From NCBI GenBank assembly GCA_037952775.1, contig JBANAY010000004.1, positions 682,001-746,000 of the forward strand: 64,000 nucleotides of DNA. The letters run 5' to 3'. A model generated the notes under the pieces. That model had not been told where the DNA came from, did not search any database, and worked only from the letters and a program-made list of their open reading frames with translations. Below, in pieces: positions 11,542 through 21,587 of the stretch (positions are counted from its first letter, which is position 1; each line of letters starts with the position of its first letter). This stretch comes from Clonostachys chloroleuca (Eukaryota; Ascomycota; Sordariomycetes; Hypocreales; Bionectriaceae). A program made the position numbers and the translations under genes.

Positions 11542-13043
11542 ATGGATTACGCACAAGAAAACTACAAGGCCTACATTGGACGGCACATCTCCGAACTTCC
11601 GACTCCAGCGCTTGTTGTCAGCTTGCCTCTGATCAAACGCAATATTCAGGCATTACACGAGGATGTCGAGAAACTTGGAATTGGCTTCAGGCCTCATATT
11701 AAAACATTAAAGGTGAGAGATTCCCCTGTGGTGAAGGAGCTTGACACATGTGTGAATAGTGAGAATGAAATTAATGATGGGCTTGGCTGATGAGATGGCC
11801 GTCTGGGAAACAAACAGTCGTTGGAATTGACAAGAATGATGCTTGCAGGGGGAAGTATAGGTCGATTGTTGCCTCGACACTGTGTGAGATCCACGGAGCT
11901 CTGCCGTTGGTGAAAGAGGGTGTACTCGATGAGGTAAGTTTGAAATTCAGAATAAAAACTCCGGGATGCAGTCCCCATACTGCAACTCACAAGTATCTCC
12001 CCCAACCCCTGACTTGGTGACAGTGCATCTATGGGTTGCCGGTTTATCCTGGCATCATCCCACGACTTGCGGAGCTGCGGGCATCAATTCGGATTCTCCT
12101 GATGGTAGACTGCGAGCAGCAAATCACGGCCCTGGAGAAGGCCGGGTTTGACAACCCCTGGGACGTCTTCATCAAGTTGGACGTTGGCACGCACCGCGCG
12201 GGTGTCATGTATAATAGCTCATCACTAAATCGCCTGGTAAAGAGAGCTGAGGCGTCTTCGGCGGTAAGGATACATGGATTCTACTGTCATGCCGGCCACT
12301 CGTACGGCGGCCGCTCGCGCAGCCAGGCCGAGGACGCCCTTGGGCTCGAGCTCAGCAGCGCACTCGATGCTGCGAAGCTTCTGCCAGATGACCGCGAGCT
12401 CATCGTATCTATCGGTTCAACCCCCACGGCTCATGTGGTCCAGAGCCTGAAGGCCTTGGCTCCTGCCAACGTCAAGTTGGAATTACATGCAGGTGAGTGT
12501 CATCGCCCACCCTGACCTATATCCTATCAACCCATCCGAGAAGACAAATCAAGACCTTTATTCTTAGCGAGTGAAACAAGAGAATTATCCTTCTGTGTGG
12601 CTGACAAAGCACGCTTCAATGTAATAGGCAACTTCCCCTGCAATGACCTTCAACAAGTATCAACGGGACTTGTGTCAGAGACTGATCAAGCAGTTCGTCT
12701 AGCCGCTGAGGTCTGCAGTATCTACCCGGACCGGAACGAAGCGCTCATCAATGCAGGCGTAATTGCTCTTTCCCGCGAGACTAGTGCCTATCCAGGGTTT
12801 GGAAAGGTTGTTGAGCACCCCTCCTGGTCTGTTGTCCGCCTATCGCAGGAGCATGGTATCTTGGGCATACCGGAGGGTAAAGGTGGGGTCACTGAATCGG
12901 TGGAAGATGTTCTTGAGGTTGGGAAGAAAATCACATTGTATGTCAATCATACCTGTATGACGGCAGCTGCAGCTCATGTGTATTTCGTTGTGGACGAGAA
13001 TGATGTGGTAAGGGAGGGGTGGGTACCATGGAAAGGATGGTGA
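11542..13043 (+). CDS. DSD1: D-serine dehydratase-like PLP enzyme, frameshifted
   Basis: This is a fold-type III PLP and zinc enzyme related to yeast Dsd1, which deaminates D-serine to pyruvate and ammonia. D-threonine aldolase-type activity is an alternative. There are four exons, 11542..11712, 11818..11933, 12024..12492 and 12628..13043, with introns 11713-11817, 11934-12023 and 12493-12627. Lys54 in RPHIKT is the expected PLP lysine. His360 and Cys362 in NHTC match the zinc pair of Dsd1, and the protein ends with the typical WVPWKGW. In exon 2 the conserved TRMMLAGG is followed by a frame break at the G5 run 11848-11852; one added G gives GGKYRSIVAST and a 390-residue protein. As it stands the frame stops soon after. 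The motif reads KTLK where relatives usually have KTHK. No neighbouring gene suggests a pathway. Confidence 0.85.
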
Positions 13044-16035
13044 TAGAATGGACGGAGGGGAGACAACAAGCCAGTAGTGAGAGCACATAAGAGCAAACAC
13101 ACCATTCATATCCACTCAGGCGCCGACGTAGGCACGTTGCATCTACACAGTTGGGATTTTTGTGCGTTGTCGATAAACCTGCCACATGTGATGGTTGGTC
13201 GCCCAAGGAAAGCCAAGATGAAGCTTTGGGTCTGCCATCACCACATGAGGGTCATTGCCTGCGACACTAATTGGAAAGACGGGCAAAAACTGACTACTTC
13301 CGTACGTCTAAGCGGAGGATATATTACTCGGCCGAAAAAGATCACTTCGGCTAACCACAGCTTGAGGCAAGCACATGCCACACTTCCCTCGCCCAATCTG
13401 CATTTATCATCCAGAACGATGGATGGTGTGATTAGCACTAAAGCTGGAGCGGAGGCTCGCACCACTAGACCATTGACGAATGAGAAGAAGGTGTTGGACA
13501 ACATGGTGGTGCATGAGGCAGGCATTCCCTTCCAGGATGAAGAGTACCGGAAGAAGGGCCGCGCGGTCACAGTACATCTGTTTTGTAGCCTGAGTTGGTA
13601 CGCAAACAGGTGAAGATCCCAGCTTGTACTTGCTCCTTGTCGTGCCCCTTCTGCAATGCTTCCTTTGGCGCATGATGTGTAGGCCTGAGTGACATGTGTT
13701 GTATGCTGCGTCTGACATGTGAATGTGGCTAGTAAGGCTATGCACGGGTGGTTTTCCCCGAACCTCGACCCATGCTTCTTTGATCCGAGTGCCCGGTCCG
13801 GTTGATAGCGCTGGGATCCTCAATACGGATCAGGCCAAGCATTTTCTTCCAGGTTTCGAGGGTCCCAATTAAAAAAAGAGAAACCCTGGATGATCATGAG
13901 GCTTAAATTCGAGCTTATAGCGATAATTTATTTAGTCGGCAAGGGCGAATTCCTTGGCCAAGCAGTTGGCAGCTCCGAGGCCATTTGCCACGGGGGAATT
14001 GAACCGAGCTTTGGTCGGCTACGTCGCGACGAATAGAGTTTGTTGAATGCATAGGAATGCCGGGGTTTTATCTGCGCTGATGATAGGGGAGGTCCTCAAC
14101 AACGGCAAATAACCCAAATGTCACCACACCACCTGGCTCAAGAATGACGCTAACAAGGTGCTATGTAGTAGGCTACAGGCAGATTCGCCTGATGCGATGC
14201 CGTGCATGTAGACCAGATGCATGCTGGATAGGCAGACAGGCGAGGTGTCGATAGTGCTGCGATATGGACTGTTCAAGTTGGGATTGCACTGCGTCGCAAG
14301 GATTGACGATGTATGGGTGATGAAACGCAGTGGCCCCTCCTTGAGCGTAACCGGCGGCTGGTGGGAATGAATCAGCGGTATCGTATCGTGTCTGGCGGGC
14401 CTCCGTGTCGACTGAGTGCCTAGGCAGGCCAATAATAGCAACTGCAGGCATGTGCTTTCATTGAACGCAATGAACTCATCTCATAATTAAACAGTGTTTC
14501 TATCATCGGCCGCTCACGATTGCCCAATGCTTACGCATCTGCTCAATTCCATGGAAGAGATAAGATTCAGATGGCTCCTGTGTGCTATCGGGTGGGTCTC
14601 TGCTAGTGTCGATGTACTAGAGGACGTACCTTCCTGCACCTGAGCCTGGCGCCTGGAGCCCTGGGACCTGGAAGGGAAGCTCCTGCCCGCTGAAATAGCG
14701 CTGTCAGATCGTCATCACCCAACTCTTCTGATAGCAAAACGGATGCTAGATATGGGCGCGCTGCTAATGAGCTCGCCTCCTCTCCACCTCTTGCCCATCT
14801 GTATACATCCGCGGGATGGCATTCCTATCTTATCATAGCTTGAGAAAACACTTGCGTTGACAGCAAAGCGACCGATCGTCCCAGTCCCCCAAGTAATACA
14901 CCTATCACCCGAACTCAATGCCTAATGGAATGGTATGGTGCAAGCTCAGACCGTTCTTGCGCTCTTGGCAGCCCCACCTTTTCTGTGGCGTGACATCGAG
15001 TCGACTTTCACATGTCAGACTGGCGAGACACATTCCACAAGGACCCTGCGACAATCAAAAGAAAAACTACGAGGGTGGACTCGAGAGACCCGCGACGTGA
15101 TGGGTAATTCGATGGGATGCAACGCCAGGCTCCTCAGGCTATGCCTACTAGCTTCCTTGTAGCCCGTCGGATGGAAAGATCATGGCGTCTGTCCGTTCGC
15201 AATTCCGGCCCAACCGACTTGCTCCGTCCATCATCACAAGCTTGCCAGTCCTGATAGCTGGTTGCAACAGCTTCTGAAGCTAGCTAATCTTGTAGCTGCC
15301 CCCACCCGGGAGCGGTAGTGGGTAGGCATGTATCGCCCTGTTCTAGCCCCCAGCATAAGCACATGCTTTTCTCCCTGCCGTTCATCGCCAACTTCTTCCA
15401 AAACGTGACTCCGTCTTCCCACCTGCGTGCAAGGTTCCTAGCTATTCATCATTCTGCGCCAACCGGCGTAATGTACGGGAGGAGAAGGAGGCAAATGTTA
15501 CGTAGGCAGCTTTATCCGTTAATCGGCAGATAGGAAAACGACCAGGAGGAAATTTCTCCATCCTCGACGACGAAAGGTAGGTACAATCATATGCAAATCG
15601 ATCTCGTGGCGCACACCCCTCGAGCCACCTCATACAATCGCCCTGCTCACACCCCGCTGCCATTCCCGTCCCTGACCCTTTTTTAGCCTTGTCGCGTCCA
15701 CATACACCTTCTTCGTCCCTCCCCTCCTTCTCTTTCGTCTCTATCGAACTTAATATCCCTCTTGGACTGCTGCCATTCCACTACCACCCTATCTCTGCCC
15801 TCCTCATCAACTCACTTGGCTATCTCTCCCGCCGTCGTTTTCCCTCACCCTCACCATCTCCATCTCTCTTACTATCGCCTCTTGGCCTGCCGTCTGTCTG
15901 TCCTTGGGTTTGCGCGACACCACCCCTCTGCTTCCTCTCACACTGTCTGCTCTATCTGTGTGACCAGCACACCATAAGCAATACTAGCCCTTTCTCCGCT
16001 CCCCAATACGACGAACCTGTCACCCACTATCCAAT
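13044..16035. other. 3-kb gene-poor stretch
   Basis: No conserved gene was recognised. A 178-codon open frame at 13077-13613 (+) overlaps another on the opposite strand at 13238-13570, and neither has a known motif. From ~15660 the plus strand becomes strongly C/T-rich up to the perilipin start, as is common for fungal promoters and 5' UTRs. Confidence 0.55.
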
Positions 16036-16643
16036 ATGTCCAACACACAAGTCAACGGCGACATCCCCAACGCCTCCTCTGCCTCTGCTTTCATCCAGGT
16101 ATGTCCTAGGAACCCTCGCACTGACCATACTTTGGGACTAACAGAGCATAGCATCTCTTGGAATATCCTCTTATTAGCGACGGTGTTCATACCTTCCAGT
16201 CCAACGAGTACGGCCAGCGATCTATCAAGCTCGGCGACTCAGCCTACAAGACTTTCGCCGCTCCTGTCCTTCCTTGGCTTGCCGGTCCTTACCAGTACGT
16301 CTCGCCATACGTTGCGCATGCCGATACCTTTGGCGACAAGACCCTCGACAAGATTGACGAGCGATTCCCCGTTGTCAAGAAGCCTACCGCCGAGCTCTAC
16401 AATGATACCAAGTCTTTGATCCTCTTCCCTTACAACAAGGGTCTTGAGGGTAAGGATCACGTTCTCGAGGTCTACTCGAGCGAGATCAAGAAGATTGAGC
16501 AGAAGGGCCTCATCGCCCAGGGCAAAGCGGCTGTCACCACTGCTCTGGTGGTGAGCAACGAGACCCTCGGCTGGATTAGCAGCTTCCTCACTGCTAAGAA
16601 GGCCGAGGCCTCCCAAGCTGTGAACGAAAAGGTCAACCAGTAA
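16036..16643 (+). CDS. Perilipin-like lipid droplet protein (CAP20/MPL1 type)
   Basis: This is a small lipid-droplet coat protein of the fungal CAP20/MPL1 group. In plant- and insect-pathogenic fungi such proteins control lipid droplet size and appressorial turgor. There are two exons, 16036..16098 and 16152..16643, with a 53-bp intron at 16099-16151. The TAG acceptor at 16149-16151 is required for frame; the nearby CAG at 16142-16144 is out of frame. The product is 184 residues, close to the ~183 of CAP20. The recognisable core runs YPLISDGVHTFQSN, then GQRSIKLGDSAYKTFA, a central hydrophobic PVLPWLAGPYQYVSPYV, and a lysine/alanine-rich amphipathic C-terminus. There is no signal peptide. A long C/T-rich leader lies upstream. 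Confidence 0.88.
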
Positions 16644-17984
16644 GGCGAGAATCAATTGGATAATTTCACTACAACTTCGAGCCTTGATTGCTCTAAACGC
16701 CCCCGACAGTTTTTCAAAATGACTTCCCCCGGTACATGTATATACCCTTGCCATCCTTGAATTTTTCCCTTTATCATCCATCTCATGCGGGTACTATTAT
16801 TGGTTTTCATTGCTATCGTGTTTTCTCTGCGCGGCCTTGTTCATGTGTGCAGCACGCTGCTATGGTCTGCTCCGTTTTTTGTCTCCCTGATCGACTTGTT
16901 GAGGTTAGGAAAGAACTGAGGTCGACCGGTAATGTGTAAATTAGAAAGCAGAGCCTTGACCAGACGCTGGGAAATACTAGGTTGATTTTCTTTCTGTGCT
17001 TGCAAGTTTGCTTTTTGCAACCTTCCTTAGTATGGAGTCTGAGCTCGTGACGGCTGGCCTGCTCTGCCCAGTTCGTGTTGCAAACAGCTTGGAATCGACA
17101 TGAACAGCCACAAAATCCAAATCTCCAAGCTACGTTCTATCAAGTATATAACTTGAGCGGAACCCCGGCGGACCTGTGGACGGACCCGAGCGGCGACTCA
17201 ACATGACACCAAACAAGCCCTTGCTGTGGTGCGAACAGCATACTGTTCTTTGCGCATAGATCCCGTTTCTAGATATGTTTGATGATGAAAAAACCCCTTC
17301 TTTCACTTGCTGACTATTTCGAGATACCTGTGTGAATTGAGAGTTGAGAGTCTGGTTATTCATGAGGAGCGTAGTCAGTTTGCGCTCTGATACTGCTCAT
17401 GAAGGATCAAAAGACCAGGAACAAATCTCCGCGGTACCTTTCAGTGTTTATAATGTGGAGAGGTACCGTAAGCGAAAGTATTCTTTGAGAATGACGTCAC
17501 TCAGACGTTCTTGGCGACGCGCAAGTTGAGTCTACAGATCTGAAATTCAGTGTGACAGCAAAATTGTGATTACATGATTGGGTATTGAAAAGCTTCTGGA
17601 AATACGGAATAACCGATGATCATTCATTTCCTCATAATCAGTATAAACGCCCGAGCTCGCCGCGCGCGAAACTATCAGTCATACTGAGGAAATCCCCAAG
17701 CTGGGGATCATTCTCCCCGCTGATTGGTCAATTCCCCATCCGGAGATGCTGATGTAACTTTGACAAATCCCCCGCCAACGCGAAGCGCAAAATCAAATGC
17801 CCCTCTCGTCATTTGCTAATACAGCTACGGCCTATGGGCCCGTCCCGTCGGGCACGGAGCTGGGTCTATTGAAGGCTGACTTTGAAACTACAAGAAGCCG
17901 TGATGTCCCTCCAGGAGCTTCCGTTTGATTCCATTCAGTCGACATCCAAGTATAAGAATCAACAGCTGGTCCCAAGAGCCCTCG
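16644..17984. other. intergenic, perilipin 3' flank and pirin promoter
   Basis: This region holds the perilipin 3' UTR and the promoter of the pirin gene. No conserved frame or RNA gene was seen. The segment ~17640-17780 is GC-rich and has CCCC/GGGG runs. Confidence 0.55.
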
Positions 17985-19264
17985 ATGAGAACTTTTTTCG
18001 GACTCACTACCATCTTCATTGGCATTGCATCGATATTCCTATTCCAGCATCGACTACTTGACTTTGCCAATACAGCAATCGAGCTTGTACTCAGGCAGAC
18101 CAACACCGCAGCAACTTCTCCAGTCAGCCAGCAGCAGCCCGCGCAAGCTTCGCTTCACCCAAACATTCCACAAGGACCTCAAAAACACCTCATAGTCACC
18201 GAAATGTCCGTGTCTCGTGCTATCAAGAAGGTCTTCCTGGCCATTGAGCAGGCCGAGGGCGCCGGTGCCCGTGTGCGCCGATCCATCGGCACCCCGAACC
18301 TCCGCAACTTCTCGCCTTTCCTGATGCTCGACCACTTCTCAATCAAGCCCGGCGCTGGATTCCCCGACCAGTATGTTTCCCCCAAATTTACTTCCTTTTT
18401 TTTTTTTTTTTTTTAATACACAGCCAGCCAGCTAACAATTGAAAAATCGCAGCCCGCACCGTGGACAAGAGACCATCACCTACCTCCTCCAGGGCGGCGT
18501 CGACCACGAGGACTTCGCCGGGAACAAGGGCACCCTGGGCCCCGGCGACCTGCAGTTCATGACCGCCGGCCGCGGCATCGTCCACGCCGAGATGCCCCGC
18601 CAGAACCCAGACGGCAGCGCCAATGTCGGCCTCCAGCTCTGGGTCGACCTCCCCGCCGACCTCAAGGCGTGCGAGCCGCGCTACCGCGATCTCCGCGCCG
18701 CCGAGATCCCCCAGGTCGAGGTCGACGACGGCAAGGCCACCATCAAGGTCATCTCGGGCCAGAGCCACGGCATCGACTCTGTCAAGGACCTCGCCTACAC
18801 CCCCGTCTGGATCGTCGACATCGAGCTCCGCCCGGGCGCCAAGGTCACCCAGCCCCTGCCGCAGAACTGGAGCGCCTTCTCTTACGTCCTCGAGGGTGAC
18901 GTCTACTTCGGCAAGGGCGACGACCGCAGGAAGGTGGAGCAGTACAACCTCACCGTCTTCGGCTCCGAGGGCGACGTCGTCCATGTCGAGGCTGATGCCA
19001 GCGCGACCAAGCCTTCCCGGTTGGGTACGTATTCCCCCTAATATTCCTCTTGAGTGATTTCATATTTAGACACATGCTGACTCTCTTCGAAAAGTAATCA
19101 TTGCCGGGACCCCGCTTGACCAGCCAGTCGTCCAGTACGGTCCTTTCGTCCTCACCAGCAAGGACCAGGTCTACCAGGCTCTCTCCGACTACCAGTCACA
19201 CGCCAACGGTTTCGAGCGGGCCAAGGACTGGAGGAGCGAGATTGGAAAGTCAATGATGCACTGA
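17985..19264 (+). CDS. Pirin, with hydrophobic N-terminal extension
   Basis: This is an iron-binding cupin of the pirin family, known as nuclear or cytosolic redox regulators or quercetinase-like enzymes. There are three exons, 17985..18370, 18453..19024 and 19095..19264, with introns 18371-18452 (containing a T19 run) and 19025-19094. Counted from the internal ATG at 18204 (MSVSRAIKKVF), the metal ligands are His56, His58, His100 and Glu102 (HPHRG and VHAE), almost the same numbering as human pirin. From that start the protein is 302 residues, the usual family length. Translation from the ATG at 17985 adds 73 residues with a hydrophobic stretch (TTIFIGIASIFLF) that could be a membrane anchor or leader. 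Both starts are in frame, so two forms are possible. Which ATG is used cannot be told from sequence. Confidence 0.88.
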
Positions 19265-20093
19265 GCGTTGCTCTTCCTCCTCCTGCTCTCAGTCAAAGAT
19301 CTTTTTTACATAAAGCATAGCACAACGCCGGCGTTACACGGTAAAAATCATGATGATAATGTTGGAATTTGGTTCAGACCGACTTTTATGAGTAGTTAGT
19401 CAGTTTTTTTAAGCAGTTGTTGAGAAATACATGCTCTTTTGGTTCTAGATATCCGTCATCCTCACCCAGTGTACCTTAGTAATTGCCGTGAAGACTGGCC
19501 CTGTTTGGGGTGACCTCCCTAGTCAAAGATCCGCCTACCAAAAAGTATCGTATTATGTGAATGAGCTGGTCAGTGTCATAATTCATACAACCGAGAGATG
19601 CCGAATGAAATCATAAAAAGTGCTTCGTCATTACTGTGAGAATTCCTTCTATGCTAGCTCAAGTATGGTCTTGGTAGTCCTGTCGGAACCTACAAAAGGT
19701 TCTCTACCCTAGTACCATTACTTCGTGCCTGAATTTCATGAATTTCCATCAGCTCATTAAACCTCTTGTGCACATGTCAAAACATTAAAACCACTAAGCT
19801 CCAAATCCATTGTTGCATGAGTGACTGCGACGAGCGACCAATCGAAAGAAGTCGCCCGAGCACCCAAAAATACCAGTCTTGTCCATTCCAAGTTGCCGCT
19901 CATATTAGATCGTTACTTTTTTTTCCTTTGTCAATATCATTTTCTGCCGGCATCTGTGCCGCTAACAGTAAATGTTGATTCATTGCCAAAAGATTGGCGC
20001 CACGAGGATTTTTATCGGACAAGTCTGAAGAAGAGAAGAAAAAATGTGCAAGAGATCATCAAGTACACTTCCCGGGCGACCGACTTCGCTTGT
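19265..20093. other. intergenic between convergent genes
   Basis: This is the space between the convergent pirin and CFEM genes and should hold both 3' UTRs. Nothing else was recognised. Confidence 0.55.
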
Positions 20094-21091
20094 TTAGAGA
20101 AGAAGGACGGCAATACCTGCACCCAGAATTGCTGCAGGGGCCAGAGTTTGCATGGGCATTGCCTATTGAGAATATTAGCTGAAAGCCATTACAGATCAGA
20201 AACAGGATTCTTACAGCGCCACCAGACTCCGTGCTTGAAGCAGCACCCTCAGTGGCGGTGGTTGCGTCAGTAGCCTGCGAAGATCCAGAACCGCTCTCGG
20301 TTTCAGAAGCCGCGGCCGTTGAATCGGTGGAGAGTGTGACGACAAAGGTACTCTCACCACTAGTAACGGTACTCACGAGGCCACCATTGGTTCCTGAGGC
20401 AACTGCAGTGTTGGAAGCAGAATTGCCGAAAGTCGTGGTGGAAACTGGAGCGACAACGGTCCCAGAGCCAGTGGTAACGGTAGAAAAGATAGTCGAGGCC
20501 TGTAACACTTCTATTAGCCTTGTTCTATCGTATATCTTCTTGAGTCTGGCACTTACGGAAGCTCCAGATTGATTGGTATCCTTTAAGGTAGACCATCTCG
20601 CGTTAGTATTTGTCATAAATCGTATTTGATGAGGACTCATTACGCACCGAAGAAGCAGAGGGGTTGGCAGCGGAAGTACCGCTCTGGTTACCACCATCCG
20701 TGATTTGAACTCCGACATCTTCACCACGAGTTAGCTTCATTTTGGAAACACTCTCAAATGAGACTTACCGCGACAGGCCTGCAGACCGAACTCGACCATC
20801 TTTCGGGCATCGTCTGAGCTGCAAGTAGCAGCAGAGCAGTCACGAATTCCGAAGAGGAAGTTCTTGTTCTTGCAAAGGCACACAAGATCATTGGCGCTGC
20901 AGCCCAATTCTTCGGCCTTTGCTGCTCCCCACATAGAAGTAGCGCAGATTTGCTATTTTGAACGATTTAGCCGACAGCAATGTCAAAGAAGTATTTTTAT
21001 GTCGACTTACTCCGCATTGGGGAAGGCCAGAGATGTCCTGGGCAAGGGCCAGCGTGGCGAAGGCGCCGATGGTGGCAAGAATGACCTTCAT
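20094..21091 (-). CDS. CFEM-domain GPI-type surface protein
   Basis: This is a secreted fungal surface protein with a CFEM domain, a family involved in haem uptake, adhesion or host interaction. There are six exons: 21091..21011, 20952..20769, 20718..20648, 20580..20557 (24 bp), 20499..20215 and 20162..20094. Five introns of 50-67 bp separate them. The product is 237 residues. A signal peptide (MKVILATIGAFATLALA) is followed at residues ~20-88 by eight cysteines in CFEM spacing, including GC-x6-CLC with the usual Asp before it (SANDLVCLC). A long Ser/Thr/Gly/Ala-rich stalk follows. The last exon encodes a hydrophobic tail (LAPAAILGAGIAVLLL), as expected for a GPI-attachment signal. The last exon is needed for that tail; reading through the previous splice gives an unrelated end. 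An upstream 5'-UTR intron seems likely. Confidence 0.88.
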
Positions 21092-21099
21092 GTTGATTG

Positions 21100-21587
21100 C
21101 TAGAGCAAATATTAGTTAGACAATCAGGTCGGGAAGCGGAGGAAAGCAGCGGTAATAAGTGAGCGAATGTAATAGGGAAAAAAGGAAAGAAGGTGACGAC
21201 CTGAGCTACAAACAATTTGTGAACAAGGATGAGAGAGTTTACGGTCCGGGATTGAAAACCGTGGTTGGGCAGGCAGGTTCTTGAAAGAATAAGTAAAGGT
21301 GCGGCCGCCTACGCCTCGGACAATCAACAATTCTCGTGTCAGGCAATCGCCACAATTTGTCCAACCACGAGAAATGAGAATGGCCGAAGTGAAGATGGGT
21401 GGATGTGGATGTGAGAGTACAGTTGTGTATCAAAGGAAACAGGCACACATCTCCCTTGGTGCTTTGGGTTCTCCAAATCTCGCCTGGGCTTCCCGGAGAG
21501 CACAAGCCTGGGGGACGTGTTGTTCCGCGCGTGCGATGACAGCTCTCACAGGGATATTGGAATAATCACAGAGCGAGGACGACTTAC
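21100..21587 (-). other. putative 5'-UTR intron of the CFEM gene
   Basis: Eight bases before the CFEM start codon the minus strand has a CTAAC branch-like site, a pyrimidine tract and a TAG acceptor (21102-21100). A good GTAAGT donor lies at 21587-21582. These bracket a possible 488-bp leader intron. This is inferred from splice motifs only; a nearer donor could be used. Confidence 0.4.

Noticed and set aside
13077..13613. 178-codon open frame on the plus strand
   Set aside because: No recognisable domain, an overlapping opposite-strand frame, and no clear promoter or splice structure; likely chance.
18396..18414. T19 run in a pirin intron (also T15 at 40840, T17 at 45764, A13 at 57029)
   Set aside because: Simple homopolymers in introns and flanks; ordinary polypyrimidine or slippage tracts.
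18388..18984. Long antisense open frame across the pirin exon
   Set aside because: Shadow of the GC-rich third codon positions of pirin; no independent motif.
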